The translations under genes and the position numbers were made by a program. Below are positions 44,731 through 51,188 of a DNA stretch of 51,188 bases, piece after piece; the first letter of the stretch is position 1, and the number at the start of each line of letters is the position of its first letter. The notes beneath the pieces are model-generated. The model was not told the origin of the DNA, made no database searches, and was given only the letters and a program-made list of their open reading frames with translations. The stretch is from Luteimonas sp. FCS-9 (GTDB lineage: Bacteria; Pseudomonadota; Gammaproteobacteria; Xanthomonadales; Xanthomonadaceae): NCBI RefSeq assembly GCF_001014645.1, contig NZ_LASZ01000021.1, positions 1-51,188 of the forward strand, given 5' to 3'.

Positions 44731-45780
44731 ATGGCGCCCTTCCCCTCCGGAGCTTCCGTGGCCGCATCCCCCACCCCGCAGTCGACCGCCCACCGCCACG
44801 CCGCGCGCGACGCGTTCATCGCCGCCGACGTCGGCGGCACCCACGTGCGCATCGGCCTGGTCGAGCCCACCGGCGATGCCGCGCACCCGGTGCGCGTGCT
44901 CGAGTACCGCAAGTACGCCTGCGCCGACCATCCCGGGCTGGCGGAGATCGTCGAGGACTTCCTGGCCGGCCTGCCCGGGCGCCGGGTCGACGCCGGCGCG
45001 ATCGCCAGCGCCGGCTACGCGCTGGGCGACGGCACCGTGATCACCGCCAACCTGCCCTGGCCGATCTCGCTCGAGCGCATCCGCGCGCGGCTGGGCTTCC
45101 GCGATTTCCGGCTGGTCAACGATTTCGAGGCCGTCGCGCACGCCGCCGCGCAGGTCGACGCCAGCGAGGTGCTGCGCCTCACCGGCCCCGACGCCGCCGC
45201 GCCCGGCCCGATGCTGATCGTCGGCCCGGGCACGGGCCTGGGCGCCGCGGTGCGCATCCCCACGGCGCACGGCCCGGTCGTGCTGGCGACCGAGGCCGGG
45301 CAGGCCGCGCTGACGACCGGCAACGCCTCGGAGATGGCGCTGCTGCGCGAGCTGCAGCGCGACCGCACGCACGTGCCGATCGAGCATGCGCTCTCGGGCC
45401 CGGGCCTGCTGCACCTCTACCGCGCGGTCTGCGCGCTGCACGGCCACGCGCCGGTGCACGCCGCGCCGGGCGAGGTCACGGCGGCGGCGATCGCCGGCGG
45501 CGACGCGCCGGCGCGCGCGGCGCTCGACGCGTTCTGCGGGCTGCTCGGCAGCACGATCGGCGACATGGCGCTGCTCTACGGCGCGCACGGCGGCATCTAC
45601 CTGGCGGGCGGGATCCTGCCGCAGATCCGCCACTACCTGATGGGCAGCGACTTCGTCGCGCGGTTCCTCGACAAGGGACCGATGCGCGAGGCGCTCGAAC
45701 GCATTCCCGTGAACCTGGTCGAGCACGGGCAGCTGGGCGTCGTCGGCGCTGCCAGCTGGTATCTCGACCGGCTCGACTGA
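44731..45780 (+). CDS. nagK: Glucokinase-family sugar kinase, probable N-acetylglucosamine kinase
   Basis: 349 aa from the ATG. Glk-family (not ROK) signatures: phosphate-binding FIAADVGGTHVRIGL, the catalytic Asp in LVNDFEAVAHAA, adenosine-binding LIVGPGTGLGAA, and GGIYLAGGILPQI. In this neighbourhood the substrate is probably GlcNAc, giving GlcNAc-6-P for NagA; true glucose kinase activity is also possible. The start is uncertain: ATG 44731 has no clear ribosome-binding site, whereas GTG 44758 has GGAG five bases upstream and would give 340 aa. First gene of the rightward operon. Confidence 0.88.
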   Translation: MAPFPSGASVAASPTPQSTAHRHAARDAFIAADVGGTHVRIGLVEPTGDAAHPVRVLEYRKYACADHPGLAEIVEDFLAGLPGRRVDAGAIASAGYALGDGTVITANLPWPISLERIRARLGFRDFRLVNDFEAVAHAAAQVDASEVLRLTGPDAAAPGPMLIVGPGTGLGAAVRIPTAHGPVVLATEAGQAALTTGNASEMALLRELQRDRTHVPIEHALSGPGLLHLYRAVCALHGHAPVHAAPGEVTAAAIAGGDAPARAALDAFCGLLGSTIGDMALLYGAHGGIYLAGGILPQIRHYLMGSDFVARFLDKGPMREALERIPVNLVEHGQLGVVGAASWYLDRLD

Positions 45781-45886
45781 CGCGTCGCCGGGGGCACGAC
45801 GGTCGGGGAAGGACCTGCGTGCGGACGCGCCCTGGGAAGGCGCGGCCGCCGCGGTCCGGCAGTGGGGTACGCCGGCACAGGCACGC

Positions 45887-45911
45887 CCGCGGCGGCACGG
45901 ATCCGCCGCGG
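45887..45911. terminator. Strong hairpin between kinase and receptor genes
   Basis: CCGCGGCGG (45887-45895) pairs perfectly with CCGCCGCGG (45903-45911) around CACGGAT, 29 bases before the receptor ATG. No T-run. It could reduce read-through or stabilise the downstream mRNA. Confidence 0.4.
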
Positions 45912-45940
45912 CGCCACTCACATCAGCGATGGGGACCACC

Positions 45941-48649
45941 ATGAACACCCGTAAATCAGTGCTTTCGGCCGCGATCACGCTGGGGCTGTGCGTCGCCGCG
46001 CAGGCCCAGGCCCAACAGGCGGCCCCCACGTCCGAGGCGGCCACCGATCTCGACCGGGTCGTGGTGACCGGCATCCGCGGCAGCCTGGAGAAGTCGCTCG
46101 ACACCAAGCGCGAGGCACAGTCCCACGTCGAGGCGGTGTCGGCCGAGGACATCGGCAAGCTGCCGGCCAAGAACGTCGCCGACGCGCTGCAGCGCCTGCC
46201 CGGCGTCAACATCAGTTCCTCGAGCGCCAGCGAGGGCGGCTTCGACGAGGCCGACCGCGTGAGCCTGCGCGGCACCAACCCCAGCCTGACCCAGACGCTG
46301 GTCAACGGCCATACCATCGGCACCGGCGACTGGTTCGTGCTCAGCCAGACCGCGAACGTCGGACGCAGCGTCAGCTACTCGCTGCTGCCGGCCGAGATCG
46401 TGGACCAGGTCGTGGTCTACAAGACCTCCCAGGCCAAGCTGGTCGAGGGCGGCACCGCCGGCTCGGTGAACATCATTACCCGCAGCCCGCTGCAGTTTCC
46501 CCAGCCGTTCACCGCCGAGGTCTCGGTGGGCGCGGTGCACGCCGACCTGCCGGGCGAGACCGACCCGCAGATCAGCGCGCTGTTCAACTGGAAGAACGAG
46601 GCCGGCAACGTCGGCGTGATGGTCCAGGGCTTCCACCAGAAGCGGCACCTGCGCCGCGACGGCCAGGAGGTCGTGGGCGGCTACGGGGTCATCGACGCCG
46701 ATTCGGCGGTCGCCGCGTCCAACCCGGACCTGGCAGGCGTGCTCTACCCCAACCTGCTCGGCGCGGTGCTGTTCGAGCAGGAACGCGAGCGCAAGGGCGG
46801 TGTGGTCGACATCGAGGTCAAGGCGTCCGACACTCTTACCCTCGGCCTGAACGCGTTCTATTCCAAGCTCGAGGCCGACAACTTCAACCGCAACTTCATG
46901 ATGTGGGGCAGTCAGTTCGTCAACGGCCAGGCGCCGGAGCCGGGCTATGTGGTGCGCAACGGCGTGCTGACCGAGGCGACGTACGCGCCCGTGACCGGCG
47001 ACGCGATCACGCCCTACGGCGTCTACGACATGATCTCGCGCCCCGGTGCGGGCTCCGAATCGAAGTACATCGCCCTCGACGCCGACTGGCAGGCCAGCGA
47101 TGCGCTCGGCATCAAGGTCCAGGCCGGCACCACCCGCGGCCGCGGCCGGAGCCCGACCCAGGACGTGATCGAGACCGGCGTGGCCGGCAACGCCGGCGCC
47201 AGCTGGCGCATGCACGGCCTGGGCGATCCGATCGACTGGTCGCTGGGCGGCGACAACACAAGCGGCACGCACCTGCCGCAGTTCGGCTGGATCTTCGGCG
47301 GCCAGGCGATCGACGTGCGCGACGACGAGGACTGGTTCGCCGCCGACGCCGAGCTGTACCTGGGCGGCGTGCTGTCGTCGCTGGACTTCGGCGTGCGCCA
47401 TGCCGAGCACGAGCGCCGCAACGACCGGCAGATCGGCCAGGGCCCGAACTGGGCCAGCGACTGGCAGGACTTCGACGCCTACCCGGCGCCGGGCGGACGC
47501 TTTCCCGGCGACTTCGGCCACGGCATCGGCGGCAGCGTACCCGGTGGCGTCTGGTACTACACGCCCGCGCAGCTGGCCGAGCTCAACGCGCGCTTCGCCA
47601 ACCGCGACCCGGTGGGCCGCTTCGACTTCTCGGGCGTCTACGGCGTGAAGGAGCAGGTGCAGGCCGCGTACGTGCAGGCCAACTTCCAGGGCGACCGCTG
47701 GAGCGGCAACCTGGGCCTGCGCTACGTCCGGACCGACACCGACGTGAACTACAACCAGTCGGTGTCCTCGCCCGACGACGTCCCCGGCGCGATCACCGGT
47801 TCCGACTTCGGCGCCTACCTGCCGGTGCGCGACCAGAACGACTACAGCAAGCTGCTGCCGAGCCTGAACCTGAAGCTCGACATCACCGACGATGTGGTCG
47901 CGCGCTTCGCGGCCTCGCGCACGATGACCCGTCCGGACTTCTCGGCGCTGTCGGGCACGCTGGCGCTCGACGACCTGACCCACACCGGCAGCGGCGGCAA
48001 TCCGTACCTGTCGCCGATCGTCTCGACGAACCTCGACCTGTCGCTGGAGTGGTACTTCGCCCCGCGCGCGCTGCTCGCCGCCAGCCTGTTCCGGATGGAC
48101 CTGGACGACTACGTCAACTTCGGCACCACCACGATCCAGTACAAGGACCAGGCGGCCAGCGTCGAGGCCGGCCGGGACGTGTATGCCGACTACCTGGTCT
48201 CGATGCCGATCAACAGCAACGGCAAGGTCAAGGGCGTGGAGCTGACGTACGAGCAGCCGATCGGCGAGCACTTCGGCGTCGCGGCCAACTACACCTATGC
48301 CGACGGCTACGCCGAAGGCGGCCGCCCGCTCAACGGCACGTCCGAGAACACCTACAACCTGTCGGGCTACTTCGAGAACGAGCGCTTCAACGCCCGCGTG
48401 AGCTACACGTTCCGCGACGCGTTCTACGCCGGCGTCAGCCGCACCGACGCGTTCTACCAGGACGACTTCGGCACGCTGTCGGCATCGCTGGGCTTCAAGG
48501 CCAGCGACTGGCTGACCGTCACGCTCGAGGGGCTCAACCTCAACAACCCCGACCACAAGTACTACACGCAGACCGACGCGGGCTACCTGCCTTACGCGTT
48601 CTACTCGAACGGCCGACAGTACTACCTCAACTTCCGCTTCAGGTTCTGA
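45941..48649 (+). CDS. TonB-dependent receptor, Xanthomonas-Caulobacter type, probably for chito-oligosaccharides
   Basis: 902 aa. Signal peptide at residues 1-28 (ending AQAQAQ). TonB-box-like DLDRVVVTGIRGSLEKSLDTKREA is the standard opening of the TonB-Xanth-Caul receptor subfamily, followed by the plug (IGKLPAKNVADALQRLPGVNIS, VSLRGTNPSLTQTLVNGHTIGTGDW, AEIVDQVVVYKTSQAKLVEGGTAGSVNI). The barrel ends YYLNFRFRF with terminal Phe. The NGHTIGTGDW variant of the plug loop is typical of receptors in sugar loci. Context (kinase before, hexosaminidase after) suggests import of GlcNAc or chitobiose oligomers. ATG 45941 has GGGGA upstream; ATG 45929 lacks a site. Confidence 0.93.
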   Translation: MNTRKSVLSAAITLGLCVAAQAQAQQAAPTSEAATDLDRVVVTGIRGSLEKSLDTKREAQSHVEAVSAEDIGKLPAKNVADALQRLPGVNISSSSASEGGFDEADRVSLRGTNPSLTQTLVNGHTIGTGDWFVLSQTANVGRSVSYSLLPAEIVDQVVVYKTSQAKLVEGGTAGSVNIITRSPLQFPQPFTAEVSVGAVHADLPGETDPQISALFNWKNEAGNVGVMVQGFHQKRHLRRDGQEVVGGYGVIDADSAVAASNPDLAGVLYPNLLGAVLFEQERERKGGVVDIEVKASDTLTLGLNAFYSKLEADNFNRNFMMWGSQFVNGQAPEPGYVVRNGVLTEATYAPVTGDAITPYGVYDMISRPGAGSESKYIALDADWQASDALGIKVQAGTTRGRGRSPTQDVIETGVAGNAGASWRMHGLGDPIDWSLGGDNTSGTHLPQFGWIFGGQAIDVRDDEDWFAADAELYLGGVLSSLDFGVRHAEHERRNDRQIGQGPNWASDWQDFDAYPAPGGRFPGDFGHGIGGSVPGGVWYYTPAQLAELNARFANRDPVGRFDFSGVYGVKEQVQAAYVQANFQGDRWSGNLGLRYVRTDTDVNYNQSVSSPDDVPGAITGSDFGAYLPVRDQNDYSKLLPSLNLKLDITDDVVARFAASRTMTRPDFSALSGTLALDDLTHTGSGGNPYLSPIVSTNLDLSLEWYFAPRALLAASLFRMDLDDYVNFGTTTIQYKDQAASVEAGRDVYADYLVSMPINSNGKVKGVELTYEQPIGEHFGVAANYTYADGYAEGGRPLNGTSENTYNLSGYFENERFNARVSYTFRDAFYAGVSRTDAFYQDDFGTLSASLGFKASDWLTVTLEGLNLNNPDHKYYTQTDAGYLPYAFYSNGRQYYLNFRFRF

Positions 48650-48667
48650 GCGCGGCGACGCGCGTGC

Positions 48668-48688
48668 TGCGCCCGGCCGCCGGGCGCA
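48668..48688. terminator. Hairpin between receptor and hexosaminidase genes
   Basis: TGCGCCCGG/CCGGGCGCA with a CCG loop and TT after it, 18 bases beyond the receptor stop. Possible partial terminator within the operon. Confidence 0.4.
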
Positions 48689-48780
48689 TTGCGCGCGCCG
48701 CATCGTCCGCGGGCGCCGCCGCCCGCGTCCCGCGGCAGCGCCGTCCGGCGCCGCCGCCCATCTTGTCCGGACCGGTCCGC

Positions 48781-51135
48781 ATGCGCCATCGCCTCCCGCC
48801 CTCCCGCCTTCGCCTGCGCGCGGCGATCCTCTTGCTCGCCGCCGCGACCCTGCTCGCGGCCTGCGCGCCGCGGCCGCAGCGGCCGCACGAGGTCGTCGCA
48901 GCCCCGGCACTGATCCCCCTTCCCGCCCGGCTCGTCGCCGGCGACGGCGGTTTCGATCTCGACGCGGCCACGCCGCTGCACGCCGACGGCGAGGCGGCGC
49001 AGCAGGCGGCGCGCCGGTTCGCGGCGCTCGCGGCCCGGTCCAACGGCCTGCGCCTGGGCGTGCCCACGGCCGGCGGCCCGGCGCCTGGCACGATCGCGTT
49101 CGTGGTCGACCCGGCGGTCTCGCCGGAGGCGCCCGAAGGCTATGCGCTGACGATCGATGCCGACGGCATCGCGGTGCGCGCGTCCAACGCGCGCGGCCTG
49201 TTCCACGGCGCGACGACGCTGTGGCAGCTGGTCGCGCAGGCGCAGGGCGAGGCGATGACGCTGCCCGCGCTGCGCATCGACGATGCCCCGCGCTTGCGCT
49301 GGCGCGGGCTCATGCTCGATTCGGCGCGGCATTTCCAGAGCGTCGACGAGATCAAGCGCGTGCTCGATGCGATGGCGCTGCACAAGCTCAACGTCTTCCA
49401 CTGGCACCTGACCGACGACCAGGGCTGGCGCATCGAGATCAAGCGCTATCCGCGCCTGACCGAGATCGGCGGTTGCCGCATTCCGGCTGGCGACGGCGGC
49501 ATCGACCCGGCGACCGGCGCACCGGTGCCCTACTGCGGCTTCTACACCCAGGACCAGATCCGCGAGGTCGTGGCCTATGCCGCGGCACTGCACATCGATG
49601 TGGTGCCCGAGATCAACGGCCCCGGGCACGCGCAGGCCGCGGTCGCGGCCTATCCCGAGCTCGGCGTGCTCGACGCGCCGGTGCCGGTGCTGGCCGAATG
49701 GGGCGTCAACCGCACGCTGTTCAACGTCGAGGAATCGACGTTCGCGTTCCTGGAGAACGTGCTGGCCGAGGTCGTCGAGCTGTTCCCCGGCACCTACGTG
49801 CACGTCGGTGGCGACGAGGCGGTCAAGGACCAGTGGGAGGCCTCGCCGCGGGTGCAGCAGCGCATGCGCGAGCTGGGCGTGCGCGACGAAGCGCAGTTGC
49901 AGAGCCACTTCATCGGCCGCATGGAGCGCTTCCTGTCGACCCACGGCCGGCGCCTGATCGGCTGGGACGAGATCCTCGAGGGCGGCCTGCCGCCCGAGGC
50001 GACGGTGATGTCGTGGCGCGGCATCGAGGGCGGCCTCGCCGCGGCGGCGCTCGGCCACGACGTGGTGATGAGCCCGGTCTCGGACCTGTACCTGGACTAC
50101 CTGCAGACCGACGCGCCCGACGAACCGCCGGGCCGGCCGTCGATGGTCACGCTCGAGCAGGTCTACCGCTTCGAACCGGTGCCCGCCGCGCTGTCGGCGG
50201 CGCAGCGCCATCACATTCTCGGCGTGCAGGCGAACATGTGGACCGAGCACACGCGCAGCTTCGCGCGCCTGCAGCACCACCTGTTCCCACGCATGGCCGC
50301 GCTGGCCGAGACCGGCTGGTCGCCGGCGCAGGCGCGCGACTACGCCGGCTTCCTGGAACGGCTGCCGGCGCAGCTGCAGCGCTACCGGGCGCTGGACATC
50401 GCCTATGCGCAGACGCCGTTCCAGGCGCTGGCGACGATCGACGGCGACCGCCGCGACGGGACGGCGCGGGTGACGCTGCGCAATCCGCTGGGCTACCCGA
50501 TCCGCTACACCCTCGACGGCAGCGTCCCCGATGCCGGCTCGCCGCGCTACGCCGCGCCGCTGGACCTGCGCCTGCCCGCGCAGGTGCGCGCAGCGGCATT
50601 CGCCGCCGACGGCACGCCGCTGGCGCCGGCCACGACCCACACCGTCGACGCGACCTCGCTGCTGACCCGCCGCAACGCCGAGCTGTCGGTCTGTCCCGAC
50701 ATCGGTCGCCTGCTGCTGCGGCTCGAGGACGACGGCCCGCTGGAAGGCGATCGCGCGATCTTCGACGTGACGATCTTCCATCCGTGCTGGCTGTGGCCGG
50801 CGGCGGACCTGGGCGACATCGACCGGCTGACGGTCCGTGCCGGGCGCATGCCCTACGCGTTCCAGCTCGCCCACGACGAGCCGCAGCGCACGTTCCTGCC
50901 GGCGGCCACCGCGCACGGCGAACTGCAGGTCCAGGGCGGCGGCTGCGACGGCCCGGTGCTGGCGACGCAGCCACTGCCCGCAGCGCCCGACGCGGACGGC
51001 TTCGTGACCCTCGACGTTCCGATCGATACCGGCGCGCTGGCCACGCGCCGCGCGACCGACCTGTGCCTGCGCTTCACCGGCGACACCCGACCGACGATGT
51101 GGGTCGTCGGCGCGGTCACCCTGCAGCCGCGCTGA
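48781..51135 (+). CDS. Beta-N-acetylhexosaminidase lipoprotein (GH20)
   Basis: 784 aa. Lipoprotein signal: hydrophobic segment then LLAAC lipobox (Cys about residue 28). A GH20b domain (about 45-160) precedes the catalytic TIM barrel (about 165-530), which contains RGLMLDSARHFQ, LNVFHWHLTDDQGWRIEIKRYP, DVVPEINGPGHAQA and the catalytic pair Asp345-Glu346 in VHVGGDEAVKDQW, plus VQANMWTEHTR. A C-terminal CHB_HEX_C-type domain (about 555-620) and an additional beta-rich domain follow. It removes terminal GlcNAc from chito-oligosaccharides at the cell surface or in the periplasm, feeding the receptor and transporter encoded beside it. ATG 48781 starts the signal directly. Likely co-transcribed with the receptor gene. 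Confidence 0.94.
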   Translation: MRHRLPPSRLRLRAAILLLAAATLLAACAPRPQRPHEVVAAPALIPLPARLVAGDGGFDLDAATPLHADGEAAQQAARRFAALAARSNGLRLGVPTAGGPAPGTIAFVVDPAVSPEAPEGYALTIDADGIAVRASNARGLFHGATTLWQLVAQAQGEAMTLPALRIDDAPRLRWRGLMLDSARHFQSVDEIKRVLDAMALHKLNVFHWHLTDDQGWRIEIKRYPRLTEIGGCRIPAGDGGIDPATGAPVPYCGFYTQDQIREVVAYAAALHIDVVPEINGPGHAQAAVAAYPELGVLDAPVPVLAEWGVNRTLFNVEESTFAFLENVLAEVVELFPGTYVHVGGDEAVKDQWEASPRVQQRMRELGVRDEAQLQSHFIGRMERFLSTHGRRLIGWDEILEGGLPPEATVMSWRGIEGGLAAAALGHDVVMSPVSDLYLDYLQTDAPDEPPGRPSMVTLEQVYRFEPVPAALSAAQRHHILGVQANMWTEHTRSFARLQHHLFPRMAALAETGWSPAQARDYAGFLERLPAQLQRYRALDIAYAQTPFQALATIDGDRRDGTARVTLRNPLGYPIRYTLDGSVPDAGSPRYAAPLDLRLPAQVRAAAFAADGTPLAPATTHTVDATSLLTRRNAELSVCPDIGRLLLRLEDDGPLEGDRAIFDVTIFHPCWLWPAADLGDIDRLTVRAGRMPYAFQLAHDEPQRTFLPAATAHGELQVQGGGCDGPVLATQPLPAAPDADGFVTLDVPIDTGALATRRATDLCLRFTGDTRPTMWVVGAVTLQPR

Positions 51136-51179
51136 CGCCGCCAGGCCGCACCGCCACGCGACGCCACGCAACGCTGATC

Positions 51180-51188
51180 GTAGGAGCG
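51180..51188. repeat. Start of a GTAG-headed repeat cut by the window edge
   Basis: GTAGGAGCG matches the head of the last unit in the 39354 array. Only nine bases are visible. Confidence 0.5.

Noticed and set aside
45956..48910. 984-codon open frame antisense to the TonB-dependent receptor gene
   Set aside because: Repetitive Val/Ala/Gly/Arg composition and complete overlap with a receptor showing all family motifs; shadow frame.

Overview
The window is high-GC chromosomal DNA with short intergenic gaps, co-directional genes that often overlap by 4 bp, TonB-dependent receptors of the Xanthomonas/Caulobacter type, a LacI-regulated N-acetylglucosamine (GlcNAc) locus like that of Xanthomonas, and GTAG-headed palindromic repeats. 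Together these point to a gammaproteobacterium of the Xanthomonadaceae/Lysobacteraceae, probably near Luteimonas or Lysobacter. That placement is an inference; no marker gene such as rRNA is present, and I saw no tRNA, rRNA or CRISPR array.

Left edge (1-2890): a visibly AT-richer, horizontally acquired-looking block on the minus strand. It encodes a C5-cytosine DNA methyltransferase, a ParB-like nucleotidyl-clamp protein and a third protein of unknown family cut by the window edge. The three are joined by overlapping start/stop codons, and two perfect dyads lie upstream. This is the best candidate for an undescribed system: a restriction-modification-like defence island with a ParB-fold partner.

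Central carbon and C4-dicarboxylate block (2937-18409): aceE (pyruvate dehydrogenase E1) carries an in-frame copy of a palindromic repeat that is otherwise intergenic. Next come a CHASE3-type histidine kinase with two stand-alone receivers, a run of the same repeats, then maeB (malic enzyme), dctA (C4-dicarboxylate symporter) and a divergent porin. A hybrid histidine kinase and a LuxR-type response regulator follow, with a DUF4440-type gene behind the regulator. Malate import (dctA), conversion to pyruvate (maeB) and entry into acetyl-CoA (aceE) are thus encoded close together with a probable dedicated two-component system.

Mixed core genes (18496-33506): a beta-propeller diguanylate cyclase, a tyrosine-carboxypeptidase-like (QEGLA/DUF1704) protein, rsgA, alaA, a tightly overlapped SGNH hydrolase/methyltransferase/unknown trio, a soluble lytic transglycosylase, the CCA-adding enzyme, a small exported protein, and a TPR protein with a 2-oxoglutarate-oxygenase-like C-terminus. 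The last is convergent with a TonB-dependent receptor (33586-36450) that has a clear promoter.

Amino-sugar block (37005-51135): amgK with a VOC and a DUF72 gene, a four-unit GTAG repeat array, then the GlcNAc locus. Leftward it encodes a sugar transporter, a LacI repressor, a SIS-type GlcN6P deaminase and the GlcNAc6P deacetylase. Rightward it encodes a sugar kinase, a TonB-dependent receptor and a GH20 hexosaminidase lipoprotein. The divergent control region carries two related dyads that look like repressor sites. These genes form a pathway from outer-membrane uptake of chito-oligosaccharides to fructose-6-phosphate, next to a peptidoglycan-recycling kinase.
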